Of a stretch of DNA of 64,000 nucleotides, positions 25,127-39,047 are shown piece after piece; position 1 is the first letter of the stretch; every line of letters begins with the position of its first letter. The stretch is from Crotophaga sulcirostris (Eukaryota; Chordata; Aves; Cuculiformes; Crotophagidae). The notes below the pieces were generated by a model that made no database searches, was not told the origin of the DNA, and saw only the letters and a program-made list of their open reading frames with translations. The stretch lies in NCBI GenBank assembly GCA_013397455.1, contig VYZB01000057.1:1637401-1701400 (forward strand), written 5' to 3'. Made by a program: the position numbers and the translations under genes.

Positions 25127-26350
25127 CACGGAATCATAGGAAATGTATGTTGGAAGGGACCTCTGGAGGTCATGAACTGTAGCACCCCACTCAAAGCAGG
25201 GACAATTTCAAAGATTGCTGAGGTTGCACAGGGTCTCATGAAGCCGTATTTTAAAAGCTTCCAAGGATGGAGATGTCAAAAGCTCTCTGGGCAATTTCTC
25301 CTTGTGTTCTCACAACACAGCATATGCCTGCTGGAGCTTCTCTTGCTGCAACATTCAGCCATTGCCTCTTTTTGATTCCCTGCAAGTATCTGAAAAGAGC
25401 TCCTGTCAAGGTCCCTGTGGATGGCCACGTTCCTTTCAAATATATCAATACCAACCATTTCCTCATCCACCCTGGTTCTGTGTCATCTATAAACTTGGTG
25501 AGTGTGCAGGTTAGATGATGAAGATATTGAGCAGAATTGGGCCTAAAGATAATGACACATGAAGACAGTCACTGGTAGCTGACTGCCACTGGCCATGGCT
25601 CTCTGAGCCCAGCAGTCCAGCTGTGTCTTCAGTAGACCTTATAGACTATCCATTTAGAACATTTTGCCTCACTTTGGCTAGGAATGTTTGTGCTTAAATC
25701 CCTGTCCTTTTTGAGGTATACAAAACCCACCCCTCTCCTGTCTTGAGGTGAGCCGGCCATGACAGAAGTCAATCAGGTTGCTCAGTCACAATTTGCCCTT
25801 CTTGAATGCACTGGTTCACCTCCTTTATCTTTATTTAAGTGTCTGGGGACATGAAAATTTGCCCCATAGTCTTTCCTGTGATAAAGATGAGGCTGACCAG
25901 TCTGTATTTTTCCAGATTCTCCTTGCCTTTTTTGAGGATGGGAACGACATTTGGTTTTTTTAATGGAGTGATTAAAGTCCCTCATGATAACAAGAGCTTC
26001 CAACTGGGAGGTTCTTTCCAGGTGTTAGAAGTTTGTCCACCTTCTCTCCTTGTTGCTTGTGCAATCTAGAGCAGATGCTGGCCACAACATGCGCTTGTTG
26101 GCTACTGCTGTGATCCTGACCTGTAAGTTTTCAACAGGTCTGTGCAAGTGAGCCCATCTTTCCAGCCTGTTTGGCCTAAACAGCCTCTACTTATCCAGTG
26201 CCGTGATCCAGTTGTAAACTAACTACCACATCCAAATTATGCTTTATTTCTATGCTCACACAGGATTTTTTAATCTCACCTCTGTCTGTTTTCCAAACAG
26301 CATGCACTAATTTATAGGCACTTGAGATGGGGCCCCCTTTTGCTCTGATC
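25127..26350 (-). mobile_element. Old CR1 LINE copy, internally deleted
   Basis: The minus strand carries CR1 pieces in the correct order. From the 5' side there is an endonuclease remnant reading ALVIMRDFNHSI (CR1 consensus style: ALVLMGDFN) at about 25965-26010. An RT entry segment reading VVPILKKGKENLEKYRLVSL follows at about 25885-25950. Next is a GKSCLTNLI-like segment near 25780, the palm region corresponding to [15 protein letters not shown] near 25515-25555, and the LSKFADDT equivalent, now LSKFIDDT, at about 25480-25505. The 3' end lies at 25127-25215, where the plus strand reads GAATCATAGGAAATG and then TTGGAAGGGACCTCTGGAGGTC. Coding sequence between the endonuclease and RT entry is missing (join near 25960), as is the part between the palm and the 3' end (join near 25375). 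Upstream similarity to the CR1 N-terminal half continues weakly to about 26350 and may reach 26.65 kb. Stops and frameshifts are abundant, so it is inactive. Confidence 0.8.
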
Positions 26351-26764
26351 TCTTGGGAGCGTATATGATTCTCTCCTTTCATGATATGCTAGGCAAACTC
26401 ATCCCCTAATTCTCCCCTTAAAAAGACGAGGAGAGAAATACCATATGGGATGCTATTTCATATAAGGATAGCAAACCTGGCAGTAAGAATTCTTATGCAT
26501 TGTTTTGTCAGATGCCCCCCAATTTCTCAGGAGTAGCTCTTCCTTGTTCCTTGGACAGGGAGTTCCCAAGGTCACAAAAATTAATCCCTGTGAGCAGAAC
26601 CAACCCCACCAGTGGATCACATCTGCTGCTGCCCAAAGTGTTCCTTTCATTGCCTAGCTGCCAGACTACATTAGCACATGTTTCTTTAATGAATCACAGA
26701 AAGATATCAATCCAGAAGGACAGAAGCGTGACATGGGTGCGGGCATTATAGAACCCACCAAATT
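26351..26764. other. Possible 5' continuation of the CR1 copy
   Basis: Texture and short matches suggest that the old minus-strand CR1 may extend through this part, but divergence is too high to call by eye. No gene was seen. Confidence 0.3.
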
Positions 26765-26779
26765 AAAAAAAAAAAAAAA
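26765..26779. repeat. Poly-A run of 15
   Basis: An uninterrupted run of 15 A. It was considered as a retroposed polyA tail, but no coding remnant or polyadenylation signal was recognised directly upstream. Confidence 0.9.
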
Positions 26780-29700
26780 GAAACTAAACTCAGAAATAAT
26801 TTGCTTCTCAAATGGTGAAGGCTAGAATTTCCTTATAAGATACCAAAATAAATGGTGTCTGCTTTCGCTACATTAGCCATTAGTTCAAGGCAGTAGGAGC
26901 AGACCTGTAAAGTGAAAAATTTGGTTACTACATATATGCACTTAAAACATGTCTCTTGGTATTTGTTTCAGAGGGACTAAATTAGGGTCTGGAGTGAATT
27001 AGGCACCTGTGGTACATCTTTTGAATTAATTTTCTCCCAAGAGGCATACAGCTTTTGCTCTCAAAGACTGATATGTGCTGTAAACCAATTTGCTCTCAAA
27101 TGTACCAGTTGAATTGGAAATATTTACGTAAATACATCCATATAACGCCTTAAATTCTCACTGTTTCATAGTTACGCAGTCTGAATGTCTGCATATCATT
27201 TTATATTCAGGGCTACAGGCAATAATTTTTCACAGTTTTATTGTTCTCACATAACTGTGTCATAACTTTTAATTTTTCTTTCATGTTAATGATGGCAAAA
27301 GACTATACCCAATCCTTTCAGAAAACATTCTTCAAAATATTTCTAGAGGTTGAGAACAGAAAGTAATACATCAGGTCTTATATTTCAGCTGAAACTGGTA
27401 AAAGAATTTATACTGATACTATAAATTATTCTGACTTAGATCCAGTCTGACTCCTCATGATAATTGTATATGGAATGAGAAAACCTTTATAGGAGTTATT
27501 CTCCAAAGAAATCACGAGTGGAATATATAAGTATTGAGAAGTCCTTTAAGCAAAATAGCCCCACTTCCAGAATGGGAAGCATGCAAATTTATACATTTAT
27601 TTAATTTGTGGCTTCTGAATTCAGTCATGACAGATTTATTTCCAAGTTTTTTTTTTAAAGAAGGATTCTAAAAACACAAAAGCATGTGGAAAATAAAGAT
27701 AAGCAGAGCAACATTTAAAAAGTAGTTGTTTGTAAAGAGTTTATTTCTGAATTCTTTTGGGAAGCTGTGGCACTGGGAAGTTCCAAGCTGGGATTTCAGG
27801 TACATACTTGAAGACCTTATTGAATACTAGAAGCTTTCATGGTTATGTGAAAACACTGGAAAACAGCATTGTTTCCCTTGATCACTGCAGGAGCAGCTGT
27901 CCACTTGAGCCAGGCAGTCAGATGTTCGGTACTGTGGAGGATGTACTGACTCCTTGAGAAGGTTATTAGATTCATCACCCTTTTGATAAGGAATGCCTAC
28001 TCTCTATTTTCAGGTGAACTTAAGCTGATTTAAGTTACCTAACTCAAGCCAAGTTTACTTGGTTGCATCTTAAGGTTTTTTTGGTAGTTTTTGCTATTTC
28101 TTGATGATGCCTACACACTCTTGTATCATCTCTGTCTAACAACCATTATTCTTCACGACTGCTTTGTTCATACCATATTATCATAATAAAAGTGCAGATT
28201 CATCCTTCTAAAAATATCCCCTATGTTCTGAGTTAATGTTTTATGTTTGATGTTTTATTCCGAGCAAGCCTTGGCTCTTCTTGTACTCCCCAATTTCTTA
28301 TTACATTTTTGCATTGAATTAGGCTAGATTCAAAGCTGTTCTCTTTCTTTAGTGAAGAGCTACACTATCAGAAACTTTTTTTGGGTCAATACAACTATAT
28401 CCTCCTTTCACAAACCTACTGAAATCCATTTATTCTACAATTTCTTACTTGTACTATCTGTTTATTTTGGCCTACATAAATCTGTATTGAAAACATTGCA
28501 TACTAAAAATGCAGACCAGCTCTTGTGTGACTTGTGTATCTTAAAGATCACCTTGCAGTGGGGAGCATGGATGCATTTTGCCAGTAAAGGTCCAAATGTG
28601 TCTCATGGCTGTATCCTGACTTTAATTCAAAACAATGCCTGAACACGGTCCTTTCGTGATACTTGGGAGTCTAGAAAGCAGTGCACACTATACAGCTTAT
28701 GTTTTCCACAAACACACTAACCAGCTCTTTCTGGTGCCAGGTCTGGGTTCTCTTTAATTAGTACATTGGCCCTTAACCATTTGTATTCCTGAGGTGTTAA
28801 CCATTCTCAAAGATGAAGCTTTGTCAAAGGACAGTGTTTTTATCCTGCAAACACATACTGAAGAATTTATAACCAAAGTGGAGAACAGTGTGGTAGTCAG
28901 ATTGAGGTTTAAAAAAATACACAGTACCATGCTGGTAATTTTATATGTTGGGTAAATGAAGTTTGGAAGTTATCACTTTTTCCAGATATTGCCTCCTCCT
29001 ACTGTCATTACTTGATTTTTTTCTTGTATTCATTTGAAACCAGCTGGTGACTGACTGTGCTTCAGTCACCCATACACACAGCTCTGCCTGCATGATAGTG
29101 AGTGCTGAGTGGCTGATTGATGCCTAGAACTGCAAGACTCCATTAGGAAAGATATTTCAGTACAGTATCTTGAACAAAAAAAATGTTTAAATCTTAAGAG
29201 AGGATGCACTGAGATAAGTTTTAGTAAACTAAACTTAGGATGAAAAGGATTTAGTTGAACATATTTATGACCCATGAAAAAAAACCTAAAATGAAGAAGC
29301 AAGTGAAAATCCTTGTAGCAAAATGAAGTTAATTGCCTTTGTAAAAGTCTTGCTCACATTCTCCTTCAACCTGATTTGTTCTCTTTATAATTAAATAAGA
29401 TGTAAGTACAAGCCAGAAATCTAGCAGTTTTCAAAATGATACTGCTAGAAGTACTTTTTCCTCCTTTTTAAAGAGAAACTGTCAGGAGACTTGTTCTCAT
29501 TTAACCCCTGCACAATGCTCTAGGAACTTCTGTAAATTATATTTGTTCTTGGAATGGCTACATTCTTTTCCTTATTTAATCTTATGCTAAAAATAAGAAC
29601 AAGTGGTTGCAGGCATTTGGTATGTGGCTCATTATCTGTTGCTCACCAGTACGTTGCCAGTTAAACTATTGGGTACACAGAGCTATTATCTGCACCAAAT

Positions 29701-32700
29701 CATTAGTTTGAAGGCCTACATTTTTGCATTTCCAAGATGTTCTTATGAGTTTAATAGCTATTTAGTGTAGCTACAGGTTAAATGGTAATATGTTCAGTAT
29801 AACTGGTAGGTTTCCGAACACTTCATGAGAATGATTGTGAAACCTGGGCACTGAAACTTTCCAGCCCATTGCTGTATTGCAATACACCTTGAAGTATGTA
29901 TTTGTCCATACTAAGTTTTTAAGGGAGCAGAAGAAAGACAGGATTCAGTTTGATGGTCTCAAAGTATTAAAGGTCTGAAATGATCTCATGACAAAATGCT
30001 GTGTTACAGTCTGGTGGGTGGCAATTCCGTGTTGATCTCTGTGTTTGAAATCTTCCTGTAACATCCGCACATTTATTCATGGGTTTATATCCACTTGCTT
30101 TTGTGCCAGCATTTTAGACAGTCAACTGTGCTCTAATTTGAGTATTAGTTTCTGACATGCACGGATTAAGTATTCAATTTGAGAATTGAGAATACTGAAT
30201 CTAGCAACTGTGTGATCTAAGAGTACGAGGACCCTTGAATTGCACTCCAGTGCCAATAAAGGTGCATTTGCAAATTCCTTTTCAGATGTCTCCGCCTTCT
30301 TAGGATGTAAAAAAGAACTGAATAAAAAAAAACCTCTAAAACTCCACTAGAGTTGGTGGAGCTACCCTCCAGGTAGTTAAGACGAAGGAAAAGAGAGTCC
30401 ATTATTTGAACAGCAGGCAAGCACATAATGTGATAGAAATTATAGTTTTAAGGAGATATTAAAACAGTATCTTTGTGCTGCTACACAATAAGGCTCTAAT
30501 TGCTAAATTAAGTGACACTAATTACAAATACTGGTACTTATTATCATAGCTCCAGAGTAATTCTTTGAGACTTGAGAAACAGAAATACTTTGGGGGGAAA
30601 TATACCATCAAAAACTGAAAAAAAAAAAGCTCAATTTACAAAACAAGTTCAGCTGGTCAAATATTAAAAAAAAAAAAGGTAGGTTTCAATATATTGTTAG
30701 AAAAAAGATTTTGCCCTTAGGTGGTAATGGTAATTTTACCATAGTGAGGTAATAAATCAAATCTAGCAGGACTCATATTCTTGCTACATTATTTCAATCT
30801 GCTGAGAGTCTCCCAAGCTCTACTGTGGTTGTATTAAAGGATTTTTAACAAGGTATATTATACCAGATATGAGCAGAATAATATTTGGAAATAGTCTTCC
30901 ATATAATTTATTTATTACGCACCACAGACATCGTGTCGTGAGGAATGCCATTCTGGTTAGGTAGGCAACTGTGGCAGTAATCTGGCCTTCTTTACATTTA
31001 AAAAACATTTTAAAGCCCTCCCAGCAACTTGACATTCTTCCACTGTCACTCAGTCACAACAGCAATTCAGATAGGGTTCCTATCCTAAAGCTGCTGTCTT
31101 TGATAAATAGAATGAAAAAGATAACTCCTTTTTCTGAGGCACCTCTGGATATCTGACCACATATACGTTAAGTCAAGTGTATATGGCTGATACATTGAAC
31201 CTTAAGCTTAGTGAAGTCTGTTAACAGTTGGTTTCTGATAGATTCTCAGACTTCCAATATATTGAATCTTTCCATGCTGTAAAGAAGTTCTCCATAAACA
31301 CAGTATTTAATAACCATTTTTGAATTTCTAAAAGCATGAAAAAAGCCTAATTTTCAAAGTATAAATAGCAGTGGTAACTTCTGAGCACTCAAAAAAATAA
31401 TCTAACAAAAACTGAAGGTAGCATTCTGTAACATTCTGAAATCAAGTACCTGTTATAAACTGTGCTGTTAATATTCCTGTCTTGCTATTGCATTTAAACA
31501 TCTGTTGTTCACCTTGTCCAAACTGCTAATTTCAGCTCCTTGTATTACCATAGTACATATAGTTTCTAACTTTTTGATTTAAGCTCTGAATGTGGGAACT
31601 GTGGCAACATTACAAGCAAGTGCCATATTCTATATTCACCCATGCATTATTTGGGGTAATGGAAGAATAACACAGGAAGGCAATCTGCTGAGAAACAACA
31701 GTGATGTTTATACTCCCTTTTTTGACCTCATTCACTACTAACTCTGAAATAGAATTTGCAAAGCACCGTTAAGTCTTGGCCATCTTGAATATTATCAAGC
31801 AGAAAGTACAGTGTTTACTCTAAAAATGAGCGTTAGAGAAAACATTTACAATGTGAAAAGAATAATTCATCAGCTGTCTTATCCGAGTATTGCTTTGATA
31901 AAACTTCACAAGTATGGATTTGTACATGGTAATTTCTGCCCCCCTATGCCATTCCCACTATCCCCTCTAATATCTGCTTCATGACTTTATCTTTTTAAAA
32001 ATAACATCTTTGAAATTGGTTTTTGAGACTGTAGTAAGAAAAATGGCTCCAGATTGGCAGGATTAATGTGATATAGATCGCATAATATTCAAGTTGAAAT
32101 ACCACTAAAAGTATCTCATTCTTAAAGGTTTGGATAACTTGGAATGACTTTTGAAGTTCACAGCATACTTCTGCCTGTTGTTACTGTATGCTATGTTCAC
32201 CTGTAACATGGAATCACTAGTAAAATCTACAGTCAATGAAAAAAATAATATGCATCTAAGACAATTTGCCTGGACCTTACAGTGAGGTTTATCTTCTTCT
32301 AAGAGCCTAGTTATCACCTGAATTCTTTCTTGCGCCCCACTGAGCTGATGAGGAGCCTGCAATGCTCCATAGAGGTGTGTTGTAGCATCTGTGACACCGT
32401 ACAGCTCTCCAGGACATCCATATGGCAGATGTGGCACAAGATTTAGGGAAATTAATGTTCTGCAGGGTAAATGACTAGAGGCCAAATTGGATATCTGGCT
32501 TTATTTTCAGAGGTCTAAACAAAGGCAACTAATGCCCCTTGATATGCTTCAGGTGCCTGAGACATACGTATGGGGCTGGCAGATGTGACACATACAAGAC
32601 ACCAGTGTGCTTCTGCATTAGCAGCTGGAGGCAGGGTACCCTACAGCATCTAAAATGTCACTGACTGCTTAGGTTGATCATAGACCATGTTTTAATACTT

Positions 32701-35700
32701 TTTCATAGGAATCTAACAGCAGACAGGTAATTTCTTATGAATAATTAACAGGCACAATTTAGGTATATTTTTCTCACAGAATATCTATGAGAAGATTAGG
32801 CTTTATTTGAATCTATTATTTTAAATTATTAGCTTTATTTTTTCTTGTTGTAGTTTTTACACTCTGTGGATTGACTCCACTTAATTCTCCAAATGTTATC
32901 AATATTTGATGTTCCAGTTCTACTATTTGTTAGGGAGAAATGGCACAGGGAAGAAATGTGTGTATCCTATGTTAAAGTAACCAAGTCTTACACTTGGATG
33001 TTGCTGGGACTTCTCACTGCTTTTTCTGATAATATTGTCCTATTTAGGTGAAAAAGGGTTTCTAAATTCATGATTGGGGTTGTAAAAAAAAATCCCTAAA
33101 TGGTTGTTTATTAGTTCTAAGGGTAAATTATTTGCTTTACTCTTGTAACTCCCACAGTTAGTTGTAGCTTACCAGCTGCTGAGGACAGGAGAATGTTTAG
33201 CTAAGCAAAAGAGACATCAGCTACCTCTCCAGATCATTGTCTCTCTCCATCTGGAAGGCTGCCTTGAGGTTACCACCCTGTAGCACCCTCTGCAATCTGG
33301 TGGTGCCTTATGCCACAGTAAGAGCCGCAGGAAATCAGCTACATACCAAGAAAACATTTGAGTCACTCACAGAAAGGGAGCTGAAAATGAACAACAATGT
33401 TTAATGTTCCAAGCTGTAGAAAGACTGACTGTCCTAAAGTTGTAATTTCAGTAGAAGGAAACTAATCCACTTGCTAAACACTGTAAACAGACTGAAATAT
33501 ATCTGCCCCTGAGTGTCTTTGCTTTACTTTATGGCTTAATAGAAAAAATAAAACTCAAGAAATTCGTAAAAATCTTCAACATAAAGGCTGTAGTCTTACA
33601 TTTGTCAGGTTATCTGGGTATTTCAGAGAATTTTGAAGCTTTCGCTATTTGTTGACATCCCTGTGGGTCAGGAGAAGCAAGTCAAAAATATGCCTGATTA
33701 AATTAGGTCTTCTGTCCAAATAAATCACAGAGACTTGCAGGCTTTGTGGTGTTGGAGTACTGGCACCATTATGGAGAAATATAGCTTACTTTTGAACTGC
33801 AGAAAAAATTATACTTTCTCCTAGAATTGATTCCTTAATGATATTTATGTTACTGATAAGATTAGTCTCACTTGGTAGGAAAGAAATTGGTTGGGCGTTG
33901 GCTAGAAACACTACAGATTACATGACTATCACTGCAGAGGCTTAATTGAGAGTCTGTGAAGTTAAATACAAAAAAGGAGAGATGACAAGCCTCACCATGG
34001 ATTTGATCAGGAGGATAACCCAGCACGACATGTGGCATGTTGGGTTTGCATCCCAGATTAGTGCATTAAGGCTGCAAATGTGTTGAATTGCAGTGTTGAC
34101 TGGCTTAATCAGCCTTCAAGGTTAATTGCTATGCAATCAACATGATGGTGAGCAGAGGCTGGTTCTCAAGGGGGGATTCAATGCTTGGGTCTTCTTCCCA
34201 TTTGTACTAACAGCACAGCTAACTCATAAGGTCATAGGACCCATAACTGAGCAGTTTAAAGGACAGAATAACTACTGTGATGAAAGAAGAGCTACATGAG
34301 TCATGCAAACTGTCAGCTACTGCTATAAAAGGGTAACATAGCTGCCTTTGAAGAGTGCTGCCTGAAATGTTTGTCACTAGGTCTGCTTCTTTCAAGGTGT
34401 ACTGCTACAGAACAAATCCTCCTTAATCAGCAAAATGCAACTTACTACAAAAATGAAATTGCAATGCTGAGAAAGACAAAAATTCATTAAACACTCACTG
34501 AACATGTATATATAAAGCTATTGCAGAAAAATGCTGCTTATGCAAAACAACTTAACTATTTTCAGTGTGAGACTGCCAAACAACAAGATTTAACAACAGG
34601 AAATCTGAATCATGATTTTGTAAGAAGAGAAACCAAAATGAGTATCATGGAGAGAGCTGCAAAACATATGAATCTCAAAATTTGTACAAGAAAGCGGAAG
34701 TAACAAGCTACCACAGAGAACAGAACTGCCCAGGGACAGAACTTTTCTGATGTAGAGTTGATTAGGAGTTATTAAAATGTATTTTCATCTCAAATAAATG
34801 TTCTAAACTGAATGATTTAGGGGTAGTTTAATGCAATTTCTAAAGATGGGAAAATGTATGAACTTGTCTAGAGGAATCATCATAAAATTAAACAATGACA
34901 AATGAAATGACATCTTTAGACAAACAGTGTTGGACATAGCACTGTGATTTGGAAGACTGGAGGGAGTTTTGCCTTGCTTTGCCAGGGCTTCGGATTAAGC
35001 AGCAGATATGGAAAATATTTCCTTCGTAAAAAAAAAAGGGATGTAAGAGAGTTTTCTTATTATCAGGGCTTGTTTGCATAGGCCTGACAGGTGAAGCTGC
35101 AAGCTCTACAGGGTGGCTGGAGAGCAGACAGGCTTTGAGGAAATAAGCCTTGAGAAAAATAGACTAAGTAGCTTCTGCTCTTTTAATCCCCTCTTTGGTT
35201 TACTAGCTACAGACTTGCCAAAAAAGGCTTATTAGTAGGGCAACAAGTGGAGGCTTGCTATTGATTGTGTTGTGGATGACTTTGATTTCAAAAGCTTGTC
35301 ATATTACACCTTTTTCATTTCTTTTTAAGACATCAGTTGTTATCCACACGGTAAGGATATAGAGATACATTTTTTAGCGTATTTCATTTTCTCCTGTGGC
35401 ACCGTAACAAGAACTGGGTCTTGTTATACCCCTGTGAACCTGAAGGCTTTATATAACCTGAGGATCCATTGTCAGACTCTGGTAGCAAAAGAGTAGAGGC
35501 AAAAAAGATTGTAACAGACCTTCTATTCTCTTCTCTCACCGACCCACTCAATCAGTTTAGAAATGCTAGAAAGAGTTCATTCCAGCTTCAGTTCAACACA
35601 GCGATTTTCACTACAGCCTAGGACTAGAGACTATTATAAAAATGCTTTGCACACCATAACATCACACTTTCAACCAGCATCCCTGGCCTCTGAAATGACA

Positions 35701-36716
35701 AGTCTAGTGGCATGATTCAATGGAGGCGTCTAAAATTTAACTGGGAATTTTTGTCTGCAAATACTTTGCGAACCAGGTGAGAGTTATTCTGACAGGTCTG
35801 ACCTTGTAATAAAATATGCCTACACCTTCTCAGCACCGGTGGTAAGCTGCGAGTACAGATGTGAAAACTTAGATTCTTAGAGCCAAAAAAATTTCCCAGA
35901 TATTTTTTTTTATCACTCATTAGACAAATCATGCTAAAACTAATGTGGCAGCAAGCACTTAAACTCTCATTAGATTCAATGAACTTTATCTGTTCAGTTT
36001 GGAAAAGTGTGTAAATTTTGTCTTAAAAATCCACGGAGTTATACCGCATTGTATCCTTTTTTCCTTTGGGACAAACCTAAATAGAGTAAGTTATCTACAG
36101 TTGGGCAAAAAATCTTAAATTAATATCACATGCCTTTCATCTACCAAGGAAAAAACCCACAAAGTTCAGATATTCAGAAATTTTAGATTGTTTCATGTTA
36201 GCTAAATATAATTTCAATGTTTAACTTTGAAAATGCCAACAATATTAAATTTAATATTATTTGATGTTCAATTAATTTCTCATTTTAAAATGACAGGTTA
36301 GTCTAAAAAAATTTATATGAAGTTTCCTTTTGAAAAGGCAAAAGTTATGGAATAACTCAAAAATGAATGTAAACTGAAATATTTCTCAGAGAACCAAAAT
36401 AAATTTAGTGTTTTGTTTAAAAAAAGCCCTAAATTATTCCACTTTGGTTTAAAGCAAATTTCTTTTTCCTAGTGACAGGAAACAAATGCATAAGTATATT
36501 TAATTTCCTGATAATAGATTTGCATTTAAGAATAGTGTTGAAGTATCTATTTTCTTGGTTTATGCTTGAGATCAGTATTATTTGTTCTGTCATTGTACAT
36601 TGAGAACAAATACTAAGATTCAGCTCCTTACACTTGATTTTGAAGGATAGGAGCCATCATACGGGGACACATCTGGGAGCCCAGTCTGTCTGAGTATGTA
36701 AATAGTTAATAAAATG
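26780..36716. other. Long non-coding stretch, no gene seen
   Basis: About 10 kb of AT-rich unique sequence. The longest frame is a minus-strand one of 126 codons at 32105-32485, with no recognisable domain. An 18-bp AT palindrome lies at 36241-36258. Short A runs occur at about 30.62 and 30.67 kb. No interspersed repeat was recognised. Confidence 0.5.
36241..36258. repeat. 18-bp perfect AT palindrome
   Basis: AATATTAAATTTAATATT is self-complementary over its whole length. In sequence this AT-rich, chance palindromes are expected to be fairly common, so no function is inferred. Confidence 0.9.
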
Positions 36717-36730
36717 CCAGCAGATGGCAC
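36717..36730 (+). promoter_or_regulatory. CTCF-like core motif
   Basis: CCAGCAGATGGCAC fits the published CTCF core pattern CCASYAGRKGGCRS at every position. CTCF binds such sites to organise chromatin loops and insulator boundaries. A single motif match in 64 kb can occur by chance, and occupancy cannot be judged from sequence. Confidence 0.4.
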
Positions 36731-39047
36731 TCAAGAATGTGTATCTTTGAAACTAGGTAAGAATTAGCAAACTTGACATGCTCTGCAAATGGCTTCCTTT
36801 GCCTTCTCTGCACAAGAGATCTTAATGCAAGAGGCTTGAAAGGAAGCTGAAAGAAACAAGGCACTTCGGATTTGAATGTTTTACTTGTTCTTCATGAAGT
36901 ATGTAGGTCTGGATTTTGTTTGTCAAATAAGAATCATTAAGAATTACCTGCTGCATGCGGTCAAAATAAATGATAAACCTGTAGGGAATATTTTTGCTTC
37001 CTTTTTGGCTCTGTGTAATACTGGACTTTAGCTGACTAATGCAAATTATTGTCTTTTCTTCAAATACAATATGTTACGATGCGTTTTGAGATTTTTTCCA
37101 AGATGGGATTTATTCTTTTAAAGCAGGCCTTGTAATATTCTCTTTTAACCTGATACAAATTATTTGCTTAAATAGAAGAAAAATAATCAGATGTAAAGGT
37201 TTTCTTGCTTTTCCTGGGGATTTCCCAGTCACCACGTTGGAGACTGGGAGGCTCTGGCCTCAGCTGGGAATGTAAAGACCAGCCTCCCAGTTAACCACTC
37301 TCATGGAGGCAGAGGAGAAACTCTCTACATCCAGTGATTTGTGATCTGAATGACTTGCAGCTCTGGCTCTACTGCTTATAACTTGGCACAAATATCTGTC
37401 TGGTATGGGCTATATTTATAAAGTCAGACAAATTTCTGAACATTTTTTTCAAACCTGTTCTTCAGCCCTCAGGGTTGCTCCTGAGCAAACATTTTTATAT
37501 CTTTTGTTCGTGGGCTCCTGTAAAACTAATGGCCAAATTTAACAGAATCAGCTCAAAGCTGTGTGATTGTGACCCACATATCTGCTTGTCTGAAACATCT
37601 CTCTTATCACTCCGTGAGACTGACATTGTTAAGTTGTAGGTTGCCAGTTAAAATCATAAAATTAACAAGATAGTCATCAAATCTGGCTAGGTTAAAACTA
37701 TCAGAAGGAATAAAATCCAGCTGGGCAAAATAAGAGTAGAGTAAGTTCTAACTTTCTCTTTGTGCACCCATGATAAACCTCCCCTCTGACTGTTAAGGTC
37801 ATAGACTGCTCTGCTGTGGGAGGTGGCAGGAGAAGAGAGTAAAGAAACAGGAGAGGGAAGAGAAAAGAGAAAAGACAGAGACAGAATGATGAAAAGCCCT
37901 GGAGAGTTCAGTTCCCCTCAGGGGAATGGGAGAGTGCACCCACTGCTGGGGGCTGATGCACTCTTGCCTCTCAATCCCACCGACAGCAGCTCCCCACCAC
38001 GGCCTGGCTGCTGTGGTGCTGCCCTGCTTGTGCCTGCACCAGCCCTGGAGAAGCAACAGGTTACACACTGCCTGACAGAAAGCAAAACTGAGGCATGGCT
38101 GTAGCACAAGGCATCCTTGTCACCTAGGTCTGCAGGGAAGATCTGAGAGCCTGCGTGACTTCCATAGCCACGTGGCCATAGCTGGGGTTAAAGGAAGAAA
38201 CAGGAGTTTCTACTGTAGGATGCAAAAACACTGAGCAATGCTTGTGCTATTCTTAATGACCTGAGAGCTGAGAAACTACATCCCACACTAGTGTAGTACG
38301 AGTCTCGTGAAAAAAAGTGTTGTTAAGAAGTGTTATGGTTTAGAAGGAACAGGCCTTCCCTAGCTTCCAACTTTCCCAACTCCTTTCCCTTACACATCGC
38401 ATGTGCTTACTCTGTCCATCTCCTCCAAGCTAAACAGACTCCAAGGTCTCAGTTCTTATGATGTTGTCCCTACTTTCAGTTATTGTTTTCACAGGTTAGC
38501 GCATAGGAAATGCTTCTCTCCACCTTTTTCACCAGCTGCTTCATTCCTTCTTTTCCTATCTCACTTAGGTCAGCCTTTCCCCATCCCCATCATTCCCTCA
38601 TTCACTAACCTGCCCCAAACACCCTTCTCTGTGGGCAAGCAACCTCCTAATCATATTTTAGAGAACAAAAGCATACAGACAAGGAGTAAGAGAAAGAAGA
38701 TTATGAATTAATTACAACTGAGCAGGCTCTTAAGGGGCTAAATGGCCCTCCTCAGTAGCATAGTTTGAAAGCCTCAGCAGTGGAGGCCTTACAGGTAGCC
38801 TTGCAAATATTTCTAATCTGTCTCAAAGGAGCAGCAGTTCTGGTTGACAGGGAAAGTGTGTTGAAGGGTAATTTGGTAATTGTGGTATCAAAGACGAATG
38901 AATGAAACCCCAGTATTAATGGTTTATGAAGTGGAAGTTTAAGCAGCAGATACACTGCTTTGCAGCAAGAAGCAGTGTATAAAGAACCTTTCTAGCACTA
39001 AAAAAGAAACAGAAGGGATTTATTCTATTTGTGTAAGAAAACCCATA
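36731..39047. other. Non-coding sequence with purine-rich tract
   Basis: The plus strand is almost pure A/G from about 37818 to 37895, followed by a GC-richer patch to about 38.1 kb. That patch is open on both strands through composition alone. An imperfect stem with 11-bp perfect arms (37243-37253 and 37281-37291) is present. No protein domain or transposon was recognised. Confidence 0.45.

Noticed and set aside
26765..26779. Poly-A run as the tail of a processed pseudogene
   Set aside because: No recognisable coding remnant, polyadenylation signal or flanking direct repeat. The upstream sequence more likely belongs to decayed CR1.
32105..32485. 126-codon minus-strand open frame
   Set aside because: No similarity recognised and no supporting features; within chance length for this much sequence.
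37799..38109. Overlapping open frames of 60-100 codons on both strands
   Set aside because: They lie over a purine-rich tract and a GC-rich patch where stops are depleted on both strands.
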